A DNA stretch of 31,501 bases from an uncultured Clostridia bacterium (lineage in GTDB: Bacteria; Bacillota; Clostridia; Oscillospirales; Ruminococcaceae), in assembly GCA_937891895.1 (NCBI GenBank), contig CALATN010000205.1, forward strand, positions 1 to 31,501. Direction: 5' to 3'. The notes beneath the pieces were generated by a model. It did no database searches and had not been told where the DNA came from. It saw only the letters and a program-made list of their open reading frames with translations. The stretch's first letter is position 1. Each line of letters starts with the position of its first letter. Made by a program: the position numbers and the translations under genes. This document shows, piece after piece, positions 16,415 to 26,182 of this stretch.

Positions 16415-18106
16415 TCACATTGCTCCAATTCTGTTTTTGAAATCCGCAACATTCTTTCTTGAAACTCTGACTGTCTTTTTTCCGGATAGTTCTGCTATAA
16501 GTGTTCTGTCCTCATCGGGTGTGATACTTCTGACTTTGTTCAGATTTATAAGTGCTGATTTTGAAATACGCATAAATTTATCCTTGTCAAGTATTTCTTC
16601 AAGTTGTCTTAGAGTTTTTCGCACTTCATAACGTCCTGCCTTAAGCACAGCTATAGTTTTTCTTCCTTCAGATTCGAACATAAGGATATTATCGGCTATC
16701 GTCTTATGTAACGCACCATCCTTAAGCACAAATATCGTTTCAGCTGCATCTGACTGAGTTTTTTTCAAGGACGTATTCTCAACGGTGATATTCATTCGTG
16801 ACTTTATCAGATAAATTGCTATTGCAAGCCTGCTGAAATATTTCTTCACGACATAATTGTATACCATTGCTGAATCATATCCGATTACCGCATGACCAAG
16901 AAAAATTTCCTTGAAGCAAAGCGGTATTACATGCAGATTTTTGGGGTATTCATTCTTTTTCAGCAACGTCGGGCAAAGAGCTTTTTCTTCAAAGTCGGTA
17001 AAATTTCCGTCTCTGATACGGTCAGTCATATATATGCACTTTGACATTCCGTTTTCAAGACTGATATTCACCGACACAAAACATTTGTCAGGAACAATAT
17101 ACATTGTATTGGAAATCACATAAAAAAGTTCCTCATATGATTTACAGTCAAATAGTTTTTCTTCAAGCTCACTGTTGTTATAGTATATTTCCTCAATACG
17201 TTTTTTTTCGTGAAGTTCAAGACTCAGCCTTGTATCAAGCGGCTTATTTCTGCCACATCCACAGCTCATTCCTGTAACGAATTCATTTCGTGGCTGACTT
17301 ATTTCAATTTCATCCTCTCCGCTGATCATTGAACACAGTCTTGATACTGCCTTACGTCCGAGATATTCTGCATCACACGGACAAGTGGTTATCGAAATTA
17401 TATTGTTATTCATATTTGTACGTGCACCAAAACCTGCAACAGTTATATCCTCAGGTACACGTATACCATATCTTGCAAAAGCCTTTATAAGAAAAAAAGC
17501 TATCGAATCGTCGTAACACATAACCGCATCAGGTTTTTCAACGTTGTGATACGCAATATCCCTGGCAAGCTTTTCGCTGCATTCCTGCCAGAAACCACCA
17601 TATATCAGGTTATCATCTGTACAGACAAGACCATGTTTTTTTAAAGAATCAATAAAGCCTGCATCACGCTGCGTTTCATACCCTTGCTGTCCACCAAGGA
17701 AATAAAGCACTTCACATCCATGCTTCTCAATTATATGGTCTGTAAGCTTTTCATAGCTTTTCCTGTTGTTTTCAAAGAACATTTCTTCAAACACATCTGA
17801 TTTTCCGATTACAACAACAGGCTTGCTGCACTTATCAAAAATGTTTTTTTCAATTTTCTTTCCAAGGGATTTATGTGCAGCAAAGGATTTCTCAAAGAAA
17901 ACCACGCCGTCGTACCGTTCAAAATCCACAAGTTCAAACACAGACTCCTCGTTCTTTGTATGTATCTCATCAAGCAAGGGCATTGAAAACACCGTAACCG
18001 AATATCCAAGCTTGTTTGCCTGCTTCTCAACACCGATTACATATTCATCACGGTAATCCATTGTCATATCCGCCATGATAACGCATATTCTTCCTTTATG
18101 CTCCAC
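16415..18106 (-). CDS. Regulator with LacI-type sugar-binding sensor domain and C-terminal LytTR DNA-binding domain
   Basis: A 563-residue predicted regulator. Residues about 5-290 resemble the periplasmic-binding-protein-like sensor of LacI/GalR regulators (RICVIMADMT, DGVVFFEKSF, KPDAVMCYDDSIAFFLIKAF, VPEDITVAGFGA), but without the LacI N-terminal helix-turn-helix. A middle region of about 150 residues is unassigned. The last 100 residues form a LytTR domain (VRKTLRQLEEIL, FMRISKSALINLNKV), which binds DNA as beta strands. I chose the GTG at 18106: AAGGCGGG precedes it, and a perfect promoter occupies 18146-18174, so upstream in-frame ATGs are not transcribed. It is divergent from the giant surface protein gene, a likely target. 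Confidence 0.82.
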   Translation of the reverse strand: MEHKGRICVIMADMTMDYRDEYVIGVEKQANKLGYSVTVFSMPLLDEIHTKNEESVFELVDFERYDGVVFFEKSFAAHKSLGKKIEKNIFDKCSKPVVVIGKSDVFEEMFFENNRKSYEKLTDHIIEKHGCEVLYFLGGQQGYETQRDAGFIDSLKKHGLVCTDDNLIYGGFWQECSEKLARDIAYHNVEKPDAVMCYDDSIAFFLIKAFARYGIRVPEDITVAGFGARTNMNNNIISITTCPCDAEYLGRKAVSRLCSMISGEDEIEISQPRNEFVTGMSCGCGRNKPLDTRLSLELHEKKRIEEIYYNNSELEEKLFDCKSYEELFYVISNTMYIVPDKCFVSVNISLENGMSKCIYMTDRIRDGNFTDFEEKALCPTLLKKNEYPKNLHVIPLCFKEIFLGHAVIGYDSAMVYNYVVKKYFSRLAIAIYLIKSRMNITVENTSLKKTQSDAAETIFVLKDGALHKTIADNILMFESEGRKTIAVLKAGRYEVRKTLRQLEEILDKDKFMRISKSALINLNKVRSITPDEDRTLIAELSGKKTVRVSRKNVADFKNRIGAM

Positions 18107-18145
18107 AAAAAGCCCGCCTTTCAAAAATTTGTTTTTACATCTTGA

Positions 18146-18174
18146 ATTATACATCACAAGCATCTGAATGTCAA
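18146..18174 (-). promoter_or_regulatory. Consensus promoter of the LacI-like/LytTR regulator gene
   Basis: On the minus strand a perfect TTGACA (18174-18169) and a perfect TATAAT (18151-18146) are 17 bp apart. The start site would be near 18139, giving a leader of about 33 nt before the GTG at 18106. Confidence 0.85.
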
Positions 18175-18383
18175 CATCAAATCTGTATAAAATGTCTTTT
18201 TTTACGTACAAAATTCCTGATTTGCTTCAAGGCATTTCATACGCAATAAAATCCATATATCCTATGATATTACATTTTGACAATACTATGTACCTATAAT
18301 GCAGAAACTATTGAAAGGCTGTGTGACACAGGATATAATTACAATGAATAAATATAAGCTGATTAGCTGAAAGGAAATATATT

Positions 18384-21300
18384 ATGACAAGACAAAACCG
18401 TGTGCTGTCACTGCTGAGTTCATTACTTATGACAGCAATTATCATCACTATGCTTCCCTTACACGCATTTGCTGAAAACATCACTCCTCCTCAATCATCA
18501 TTCGCTGTCAATTACGACCCTAATGATGGTATGATTCAGTACGGTCACATCGGTGATGTTGGTATGCGTCCCGAAAATGACATAAACAACGACTATACCA
18601 AGAACGATAACGTTGTTTACTTTCCCGATGACATACACAATCTCCGTGATGAGTTCGGGCAGCTTTATTTTCCCGATTACAATGCTTCATCTCCTGACCC
18701 ATACTATGATTACTCCGATATGTTCAACAAAGCCCTTGAAGTCGCACGTTCAAGAGACAATGCTACCGTGTTTGTAAATCCGGGCGTATATTACTTTACA
18801 AAATCAATTTATCTCTGGGGTTACACCTCAATCAACGCTGTTGCAGGACAGACAGCTTTTGTTATCAAGCCTAATTTTCAGGATAAGGACGGGAACCCTG
18901 TTGATGTCAACGGTTTCTTTACAAACGGTGACTTATCCTCTACATATTCCTGGTATTTCTCGTCCATAAATGATATCGCTTTTGCAGTTGAAGGAACCCA
19001 TAATGCATTTACTCCGACAAACTCTGCCGAAAATATTATTGACAACCTTTGCACAGACGGTATCCAGGCTGTCGACGATTTCTGCCTTTTTTACAGGGTA
19101 CGAATCAAATACGGCTGTCTGCACAACCTTGGTGCAGCAGGCTTCCACTCTTTTATGCGGTGGTCATACGTTGATATGCTTACAAGAGTCATAAACTGTA
19201 CTGTAGGTCCTACAAAAGTTGTTTACAACGGTGTTGAAACAAATGACGCATTCTTCTACGACAACTACTATTACGGTGGATATTATACCGATGAAGACGG
19301 TTTGAGTCAGCTTCCTGTTTTTCAGGTAACATTCAGTATGGGTACAACCATGTTCACCAACTCATACATTGGAAATTACTATTTTTCACGAAGCGGTGCT
19401 TCTGCCTGGTGTCCGCACACCTCATATTCAAATCTAACTTTTGAACACGTATACAACTTCGTTATGGACACAACTGTTACCTCATCATCATCTGTAAGCG
19501 GATGCCTGTTCAAGGATTGTGCCTACAACGATATTGCCGCCTATTTCGAGAGTCAGGGCATCCCTGCATTTGATTACTGGGACAGAACATGGGATAACCA
19601 ACAGAAAAAATTTATTTATCACAGCAAGGGATACATTATCCGTGATACCATTACCGGCAACAAGCTGGATTCCGCAAACCATGCACACGGTCAGTACATC
19701 TCGCTCATCGAACTCCATAGCGGCATTTCCTTCACCCAGAATAAAATTGAATGTGATTCTCTTGACTGGACAATCCTTGTTCGTCTTACTGACTCGGAAT
19801 GGACATCACGCTACACTGCAAGAAGAAGTGCCATGAATATTACCTTTGCAGACAATGCTTTTAAAATCAATGATTGGGTCAAGGCCGACCTCATGATTGA
19901 CGACTGGAAAGGCGGAAAACCATTTTCTGAAGGCTGGCACGACAATACTGTTATTGAATGGGGAGAAAGAGGCTGGAACAATGCCGATGGCACTCCTGCG
20001 ATGGGATGGGTAGGTGTAGAAGGTTCTGAGCCAGTAAGCTGGATTATAGACAATGTTTATGTTTCACCTTATTACAACAGATATATCGATATGACCGCCT
20101 TCAGCAGCCCGTCAGCGCCTACAGCGGGCTATGCCGCACTCGGACCTGTCGGTGCTGACGAACAGGCTCTCTGTAACACAGGAATGGAAGATCGTTATTA
20201 CAACGACCTTAATTCAGGTGTATATGAAAAAGTTTATCTTGTTGAAGATTTCGGCGGAATAAACTGGAACAGCCAGAGTACCTACCAGAAGCTTCAGGAG
20301 GCTTTTGACTATGTTGCTACACACAATGCTATTCTGTACATTGATGACGGTACGTTCTACACTGACAAACCTATTATCCTGCGAGGCGGTGCAACATACA
20401 GGGTTGTGTTCAACGGAACAATCAGAACGCATAAAACAGCTGATATGAACGGCACAGGTGCATTTGCAATGAGTGCAGATGACAACGCTCCTATCGACGG
20501 TTATTTCATCGGTACTGACCTGTATTTGCAGAACTGCAACACGAGCGCATTCTTCAATGTGAATACAAACAATTTCTACTGCAATGTACGCAGTATTCAG
20601 CGCGGTATAGGTTGTTTCACAAACTGTAAACTCAACAATACGATTATTCAGGACGGACAGATTCAGTACTGTGACTATGGCTTTTTCTACAAGACAGTAA
20701 CGAACAACACCCTTGTCAAGAATGTCTACGGTACGGGAAGCACATGGGTAGAAACAGAAGACGGTATTTCCCCCGGTGACAAGAACTATCGCTATTTCAT
20801 TTCCGATTCTGATTTTGCCAACTCAACCTGGAGAGGCTGCTGGCTTGAATTCGGACAGTTCTCCAACGGCAGAACACTTACAGGCGCAGGCAACAGCGTT
20901 TACCGCGGCAACCTCATTGACTACACCTACAATTACAGTTTCGGCAAAAATGACGTTTTCTGCGGAAACACAATGACAAGAGCAGGTTACGGCAATATCA
21001 CAAACCACATGGTAAACTCCAACTTCCCTATTGACCTGCCTGACATACTTACAAACAAGCCTATGGTAATGTTCCATGTAAGTGACGGTCTTCGTCTTAT
21101 AGGAAACATGGATATCGGCACTATGAACGAAATGACTCATTTCATTGAATTCGACAGTCCGTCCATAAGTTACCGCGATGCAAACGGAAATACCGCAAAA
21201 TCAATTTCCGATGTGCGTATTGTCGGTAACGGTGTTACTACTGCGTATTATGGCGACTATAAGGTTGCACAGCCTTATATCCCTTGGGGAAAATCAGACA

Positions 21301-23375
21301 ATGTCATATTTGAAAATTGCAGTAACAATGTAATTGACCTGTTCAATTTCTATGAAATCGACCAGAAGGACGACCCTGAAACACCCGAAGATGAAACCTT
21401 TATTATCCCGAAAAATGAGCTTATCAGCGAGGCAATTCCAAGAACACGCTTCTATGTGAACGGTGAACTTATTGTAGTGGATTATCCTCCTGAGCCTGAA
21501 AAACAGCTTATACAGATTACAACCCCACAACCGCCTCAGGACGAAATTTTTGATATTCCAAACAAATGGACAGGTACAACTGAAAAAACATATTACAGAC
21601 TTTATGATTTCAGGGATAAATCCCCTGCTGAGCTTGAATTGCTGAAAAAAACATTTGCAGGCTTCATTGATGACACAACAATTGCAGCATATATCCGTTC
21701 TTCATTCAACACGGCTGTACTCCCCGATTCTGAAGGTGCCGAGGTCGAATTTGATTACGCAAAGCTGCAGGCACTTGTCAATGACGAATTAATGACACAG
21801 ACAGATATTCTTGCAGTTATGCGTAGCCTTATCCATTACGATATTGCTGTAACTCCAAGCGGAGAAACAGCGTTCTTCACCGACCAGTCCCGTGATTATT
21901 CCGATTTTGACGATATAACCAACAGCACTGGAAATCTCAATCGTCCTACATTTGCTATTGCATTTGATGATGCTGAAATTTCAGGCGACAACCTTAGCGG
22001 TGTAACAGGAAGTCTTTATTATAATTTCCGTTTTTCAAACGCTTGGCAAGGTAAACGTCAGGTTGTGCTTATCCATTCACAGGACAGCAATTACTATTAC
22101 GGCGTAGCAATCGGATATTCAAGCGGTGCAGGTATAACCGCAACGCCATGTACAGTAGAAAAGAATTATGCCGAAAAGCTTGGTAAATTCGGAGAAGCTC
22201 ACTTCCAGACAGGTGCAAATGCACCTACTTCCCAAAGATCAAGTCTGAAAATGTATGACCCGTTTGCAAAAATATACAGCCCTGTTGACGGCAGTTATCA
22301 GTTTGACGTGTTCGGAGACTATACTGAAACGCCTATGTTCAACAGAGATATAACACAGTTTGAATCACTTGTTTTCGGTCTTGACTTTACGCTTGAATAC
22401 AATGAGGGCTATGACACCGTAGATATTTACGGAAATATGGACTTCACAAACGGCGGAACAGATTATAGCAATGACCCTTCTCTCAAGGCAACAACCAGAA
22501 AAGTATGGTTCGGCACATTCCCACTTAACGGAAATGAAAGGATTTTCGGAATATGGGGCGGCGACCAGACCTGGATTGAAAGCCTGCAGTTTGAATATCT
22601 GCCGATGTACACACATAACTGTCCTCATGATTACTTCACCAACAGAATCAGCCGCAAGGGTACGTGTACGACAGATTCTATAATAAACTACGAATGTATT
22701 TCCTGCGGTTACAGCTACGAAGAACCACTCGCAGCAACAGGTCACAGATTTGTTGACAACACCAGAACACGAAGCGGAACAGTTGTAAGAACATGCACTG
22801 TATGCGGTTTTGCATATGTTTCTGATGAAGGATATATGTCAGAATGCAGCCATGTGTATGAAAAGAAAACCGTTATTCCAAAAAGCTGTTATGCTGACGG
22901 AATATATCAGTACATTTGTATGTATTGTGACGATTCATATACCGAAACAGTTGCCACAACGGGACACGATTACAGAAAAACAGTTGTAAAACCCACTGCA
23001 ACCGAACAGGGATATACATTGTTTGAATGTACGGTATGCGGCGATTCTTATACAAGTGATTATACGAACAATACTCCTTCTGATGGAAATAAACCAGATA
23101 TTCCGTCTGCTCCAACTATTCCGTCTGCTCCAATTATTCCATCTGATCCATTTGTTCCATCGGTATCACCATCTGTCCCTGAAGCTGAAACAGACAATGA
23201 CGACTACAATGAAGATGAAGAAATATACGAAGATGTTTCTTCAGCATCAAGCGACGAAATCGCTGAAAAATTCATTGATGACAAGGATTCCATCTCTGTT
23301 ATGTATTTCTGTGTTCTGTCTGTCATTATAATTGCAATGATCTGGTATAAAAAGAAAAATCATAGAAGTTTATAA
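18384..23375 (+). CDS. Giant cell-surface protein with pectate-lyase-like beta-helix domains and a C-terminal membrane anchor
   Basis: A 1,663-residue exported protein. Residues 1-30 form a signal peptide ending HAFAEN. Two long right-handed beta-helix/pectin-lyase-like regions follow, one from about residue 75 and one opening near DFGGINWNSQSTYQKLQEAF (about residue 625) with YIDDGTFYTDKPIILRGG, the usual entry strand of pectate_lyase_3-type folds. A beta-sandwich-like part follows. Residues about 1,415-1,570 hold three or four short modules with CxxCG(Y/F)xY and GHxY/F patterns, common in clostridial surface proteins. A Pro/Ser-rich spacer, an acidic stretch, a membrane helix (about 1,636-1,655) and YKKKNHRSL end it. 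The polysaccharide substrate is unknown and it may only bind. The ATG follows AAAGGAAA. Confidence 0.8.
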   Translation: MTRQNRVLSLLSSLLMTAIIITMLPLHAFAENITPPQSSFAVNYDPNDGMIQYGHIGDVGMRPENDINNDYTKNDNVVYFPDDIHNLRDEFGQLYFPDYNASSPDPYYDYSDMFNKALEVARSRDNATVFVNPGVYYFTKSIYLWGYTSINAVAGQTAFVIKPNFQDKDGNPVDVNGFFTNGDLSSTYSWYFSSINDIAFAVEGTHNAFTPTNSAENIIDNLCTDGIQAVDDFCLFYRVRIKYGCLHNLGAAGFHSFMRWSYVDMLTRVINCTVGPTKVVYNGVETNDAFFYDNYYYGGYYTDEDGLSQLPVFQVTFSMGTTMFTNSYIGNYYFSRSGASAWCPHTSYSNLTFEHVYNFVMDTTVTSSSSVSGCLFKDCAYNDIAAYFESQGIPAFDYWDRTWDNQQKKFIYHSKGYIIRDTITGNKLDSANHAHGQYISLIELHSGISFTQNKIECDSLDWTILVRLTDSEWTSRYTARRSAMNITFADNAFKINDWVKADLMIDDWKGGKPFSEGWHDNTVIEWGERGWNNADGTPAMGWVGVEGSEPVSWIIDNVYVSPYYNRYIDMTAFSSPSAPTAGYAALGPVGADEQALCNTGMEDRYYNDLNSGVYEKVYLVEDFGGINWNSQSTYQKLQEAFDYVATHNAILYIDDGTFYTDKPIILRGGATYRVVFNGTIRTHKTADMNGTGAFAMSADDNAPIDGYFIGTDLYLQNCNTSAFFNVNTNNFYCNVRSIQRGIGCFTNCKLNNTIIQDGQIQYCDYGFFYKTVTNNTLVKNVYGTGSTWVETEDGISPGDKNYRYFISDSDFANSTWRGCWLEFGQFSNGRTLTGAGNSVYRGNLIDYTYNYSFGKNDVFCGNTMTRAGYGNITNHMVNSNFPIDLPDILTNKPMVMFHVSDGLRLIGNMDIGTMNEMTHFIEFDSPSISYRDANGNTAKSISDVRIVGNGVTTAYYGDYKVAQPYIPWGKSDNVIFENCSNNVIDLFNFYEIDQKDDPETPEDETFIIPKNELISEAIPRTRFYVNGELIVVDYPPEPEKQLIQITTPQPPQDEIFDIPNKWTGTTEKTYYRLYDFRDKSPAELELLKKTFAGFIDDTTIAAYIRSSFNTAVLPDSEGAEVEFDYAKLQALVNDELMTQTDILAVMRSLIHYDIAVTPSGETAFFTDQSRDYSDFDDITNSTGNLNRPTFAIAFDDAEISGDNLSGVTGSLYYNFRFSNAWQGKRQVVLIHSQDSNYYYGVAIGYSSGAGITATPCTVEKNYAEKLGKFGEAHFQTGANAPTSQRSSLKMYDPFAKIYSPVDGSYQFDVFGDYTETPMFNRDITQFESLVFGLDFTLEYNEGYDTVDIYGNMDFTNGGTDYSNDPSLKATTRKVWFGTFPLNGNERIFGIWGGDQTWIESLQFEYLPMYTHNCPHDYFTNRISRKGTCTTDSIINYECISCGYSYEEPLAATGHRFVDNTRTRSGTVVRTCTVCGFAYVSDEGYMSECSHVYEKKTVIPKSCYADGIYQYICMYCDDSYTETVATTGHDYRKTVVKPTATEQGYTLFECTVCGDSYTSDYTNNTPSDGNKPDIPSAPTIPSAPIIPSDPFVPSVSPSVPEAETDNDDYNEDEEIYEDVSSASSDEIAEKFIDDKDSISVMYFCVLSVIIIAMIWYKKKNHRSL

Positions 23376-23400
23376 TTGATTATTTTGCAATTTCAAATTT

Positions 23401-23432
23401 AACCGTCGCAGTTTCAGACAACTGCGGCGGTT
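23401..23432 (+). terminator. Rho-independent terminator of the giant surface protein gene
   Basis: AACCGTCGCAGTT (23401-23413) pairs with AACTGCGGCGGTT (23420-23432) with one wobble around a 6-nt loop. The sequence is nearly the same as the hairpins ending repeat copies A and C, although no spoIIID fragment precedes it. The 3' T run is poor (AGTGTTTT). Confidence 0.75.
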
Positions 23433-23559
23433 AGTGTTTTATCAGTTCTGATAATAATATTGTTTTGTGGCATTTATCGCATTGACCACATTTTCCCCGC
23501 ATATACATAGAAAAAATAACTATGAAATTTACTTTGTAAATTTTAGGGGTTGATCGTAT

Positions 23560-23721
23560 TTGAAAGCAAAACCCGTTCAGGATATTGAGGAACGTGCTGT
23601 GATACTTGGAAGATACATGCTAGAAAATAAGGCTACAGTAAGAGCACGCTACAATACAAATAAATTTGTATCATATTTTGGGTTATCCAAGTCCAAAGTG
23701 AATATGGTTGTCGCAAATTAG
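23560..23721 (+). pseudogene. spoIIID: spoIIID N-terminal fragment in repeat copy B (53-residue frame with in-frame insert)
   Basis: A TTG start opens a 53-residue frame with DIEERAVILGRYMLENKATV as in copy A. An 18-bp palindromic insertion relative to copy A then adds six residues in frame within the helix-turn-helix, changing AAAKHFGVSKSTV to RYNTNKFVSYFGLSKSKV. The frame is open and ends with the same VVAN stop, but the first helix of the DNA-binding motif should be disrupted, so DNA binding is doubtful. Confidence 0.7.
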
Positions 23722-23764
23722 AAAATACATTTTTTGTTATTTTGTAGGTATCAGGGTATAGTTT

Positions 23765-23795
23765 AACCGCAGCAGTTTTTGTGACTGCTGCGGTT
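23765..23795. terminator. Bidirectional terminator at the end of repeat copy B
   Basis: AACCGCAGCAGT (23765-23776) pairs perfectly with ACTGCTGCGGTT (23784-23795). Relative to copy A both stem strands changed (C-G to A-T pair), so pairing is kept. It lies 13 bp from the stop codon of the convergent anti-sigma gene. Confidence 0.85.
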
Positions 23796-23808
23796 ACTTT
23801 TCTTAATC

Positions 23809-25359
23809 CTATTTAAGCACCTTTACAATCATATAATATCTTTCAGCCTCGAGTTCAAGCTGAACCTCTGTTACTCCATTTTTAATGTCAAAGCCGTAAT
23901 TCTGCGATTCTATCGATATATTCCCTTCTTCACAGATTGCAGCACTTTGACTTGTAAAGTCAACATTTGTACCAAAGCAAGGCATATTATCGTAACAATA
24001 ATTATCTCTGAATTCCTTTAGAGGTTCATTGGTGCAGTATGTTCCCTGCTTAACATAATCAAAGCATACGGAAACACTTTCTCCCGCAGAAATTGTTATA
24101 GTTTCAGAGACAATATAAACTGACTCACATTCAGACACCGTGTAAACAATATCAGAAACCGATGCTTCATAGAATATATCATCCTCTGCTGTATACACAC
24201 CGTCTGTATTCCATTTATACATATCACTGAACATCTGCGCTACACGTTCAGAATAAAGTTTGTCAAGGCTGTCAGTGCCATTCTTTCCGCTGATATGCTG
24301 TTCAATAATATCCTTTACTGTTGCTTCATACTCATTGACATCTGCTTTTATTTCATCGGATTTGTTTTCTGAGGTTGTGTCGATATAATTGTAACCCTGA
24401 ACTGTATATTTCTCAGGTGCATCATCAATAAAATATACCGCAGGTTTTCCGTTCATAGCGCTGTCAACGATAAAACTTACTGTCAGATATTCTCCGTCAT
24501 AATCAGTTGAAAAGGCATCTGATGTATAGACATTCTCAGGATTATCCGTCCTGAAGCTTACTTCAAACGATACCGATTCAGTCGGATAAACTCCCGTTTC
24601 AAAGTTGCCGAACTCGTACACCATAACCTTTTTATCAAGGAATTCCTGCGTATAGTTCACATCAAGCGGCTTTACCTCTTCAAGCATATACCCATACTCA
24701 TCAGCGGATACAGTCGGTTCAAAAAGTCGCAGTGTACCATTGCTGTCCTTCCCGAAATATGCACCATTCAACAATACCGCTTTCTTTGTCTGCTCGTTAA
24801 TCTTCACCGCAGGCATATCCTCCGAAAGTCCTGATATATCACTGATATACGGGTAATACATTGTCACTGTCTGCTCACTGTCGGAATTGTTTGTAAGTGT
24901 ATAACTGTCACTTACATCCACCTTACCCTTGCTTTCCTTTGTAACGTCTGTAAAGTCATATTCAAGCTTTCTTTCGGCTGTAACATTACCGTTTTCCTCT
25001 GCAAATGTCACAGGCATAATCGGTCCTGCATTGAAATCCACCCAACTGAGTTCAGGTGACATTCCATAATCCTTTGAAGGCTCTGCAGGCTTATCATCAT
25101 AAATCGGATTTGACGGGTCAAACTTGATCGGACCATTTCCGCCATCCTGAACAGTTGTCTGTGTTTCCGAGGTTATTCCCTTATTTGCGGGAATACGATT
25201 GATAGCAATACCTGCACCAATCACAAGTGCGACACAAGCCGCTGCTGCCGCAATTCCCCTTGTCATCGTAATTATACTGCTCTTTTTCACAGTATCACTT
25301 CTGAAAATCAGTTCATCATCAATATAGCCTATTGCGTCAAAAAGTTCTTCCTTTTTCAT
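23809..25359 (-). CDS. Membrane-anchored anti-sigma factor-like protein with large extracellular domain
   Basis: A 516-residue protein. A short cytoplasmic N-terminus (MKKEELFDAIGYIDDELIFR, about 29 residues) precedes one membrane segment (about residues 31-50, rich in Ala/Val) and a long extracellular part. The N-terminal pattern is typical of clostridial proteins encoded directly after an ECF-type sigma factor. Its ATG overlaps the sigma stop (TGATG), so the two are translationally coupled and probably form a sigma/anti-sigma pair. The extracellular domain (about 450 residues) has no motif I can name and may be the stress sensor. Anti-sigma activity is inferred from order and topology. Confidence 0.75.
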   Translation of the reverse strand: MKKEELFDAIGYIDDELIFRSDTVKKSSIITMTRGIAAAAACVALVIGAGIAINRIPANKGITSETQTTVQDGGNGPIKFDPSNPIYDDKPAEPSKDYGMSPELSWVDFNAGPIMPVTFAEENGNVTAERKLEYDFTDVTKESKGKVDVSDSYTLTNNSDSEQTVTMYYPYISDISGLSEDMPAVKINEQTKKAVLLNGAYFGKDSNGTLRLFEPTVSADEYGYMLEEVKPLDVNYTQEFLDKKVMVYEFGNFETGVYPTESVSFEVSFRTDNPENVYTSDAFSTDYDGEYLTVSFIVDSAMNGKPAVYFIDDAPEKYTVQGYNYIDTTSENKSDEIKADVNEYEATVKDIIEQHISGKNGTDSLDKLYSERVAQMFSDMYKWNTDGVYTAEDDIFYEASVSDIVYTVSECESVYIVSETITISAGESVSVCFDYVKQGTYCTNEPLKEFRDNYCYDNMPCFGTNVDFTSQSAAICEEGNISIESQNYGFDIKNGVTEVQLELEAERYYMIVKVLK

Positions 25360-25916
25360 CAGATGTATTTCTCCTCTTTCAAATATGTCTGTAGCTTTTT
25401 ACGGGTTCTCGACAAAATCATAAGAATATTGCTTTCTTTTAGCTTATATCTTTCAGCAATAGAAGCCGTATCCTCTGAATAAAAGTATCTCCTGATAAAA
25501 ATGTTGCAGTCACGTTCTGAAAGTCCGTGTAGAAATTCATTTATCGCTCCTACAAGCTCCTTTTGCTCAAACCGGTCAGAAACATTCTGACTTCCCGCAA
25601 CTACCTCAGCCAGTTCATCAAGCACCAGACTAATCTCACCGCCGCCGCGTTTTTCGCTGTGACTTGCACGATATCTGTCAAAGGACAGGTTTCTGGTAAT
25701 CTTTCCGAGAAAAATACGCAGACGTGCAGGGATAGTCGGCGGAATACTATTCCACGTTTTTATCCATGTATCACTTACACATTCTTCCGAATCTTCATTG
25801 CTGTGCAGAATATTGCGTGCTATTGAAAAGCAATACGAACCATACTTTTCATTTGTCTTTTCTATAGCACTTTCATTACGCTGGTTATACAATTCTATAA
25901 TCTGTCTGTCTTCCAC
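25359..25916 (-). CDS. ECF-type RNA polymerase sigma factor (sigma-70 family)
   Basis: A 185-residue sigma factor. Region 2 is visible as FSIARNILHSNEDSEECVSD through TWIKTWNSIPPTIPARLRIF and ITRNLSFDRYRA; region 4 is GLSERDCNIFIRRYFYSEDT with the helix-turn-helix IAERYKLKESNILMILSRTRKK. Region 3 is absent, as in extracytoplasmic-function sigma factors. I chose the GTG at 25916 because a perfect AGGAGG lies 6 bp upstream; an in-frame ATG at 25961 is further upstream without such a site. It is co-transcribed with the membrane protein gene that overlaps its stop codon. Confidence 0.9.
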   Translation of the reverse strand: MEDRQIIELYNQRNESAIEKTNEKYGSYCFSIARNILHSNEDSEECVSDTWIKTWNSIPPTIPARLRIFLGKITRNLSFDRYRASHSEKRGGGEISLVLDELAEVVAGSQNVSDRFEQKELVGAINEFLHGLSERDCNIFIRRYFYSEDTASIAERYKLKESNILMILSRTRKKLQTYLKEEKYI

Positions 25917-25972
25917 GTTAATCCTCCTGTTGTTTAAAGGCCTTCGCCCTATATGACGCAATAACAGAACTG

Positions 25973-26001
25973 ATTATAACATGTTTTTTAAAATTTTTCA
26001 A
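25973..26001 (-). promoter_or_regulatory. Promoter of the sigma/anti-sigma operon
   Basis: On the minus strand, TTGAAA (26001-25996) is followed after 17 bp by a perfect TATAAT (25978-25973). This is a housekeeping-type promoter, not an obvious ECF-type autoregulated one. The leader is about 50 nt. Confidence 0.75.
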
Positions 26002-26182
26002 TTTTTTCTCAAGCAAATCAGTATATGATCATTCCATATACTATATAATTATTGCAGAATCATATGATGAATTTTTTCAAAAAACTTGTTAGGTTATGTT
26101 TTTTTCTCCGTCTTGTATATTGAGGACGAAAAATCCGAATAAAAACAACGCACCTGTAACGGTGCAAAATGGAGGAAAAATC

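Larger units (their letters stand above)
23497..23795 (+). repeat. Dispersed spoIIID-fragment repeat, copy B
   Basis: This copy starts with the conserved CCGCATATACATAG leader. It carries a leader palindrome AAATTTAC-TTT-GTAAATTT (23525-23543), the spoIIID fragment, an internal palindrome ATACAAATAAATTTGTAT (23654-23671), the conserved noncoding tail and the hairpin. It lies between the terminator of the giant surface protein gene and the convergent anti-sigma gene. Confidence 0.88.

Noticed and set aside
18107..18211. N-terminal extension of the LacI-like/LytTR regulator to 18211
   Set aside because: The consensus promoter at 18146-18174 lies inside it, so the upstream starts would not be transcribed.
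18277..18300. TTGACA and TATAAT upstream of the giant surface protein gene
   Set aside because: The boxes are only 12 bp apart, too close for a working sigma-A promoter; no other -35 box fits the TATAAT.
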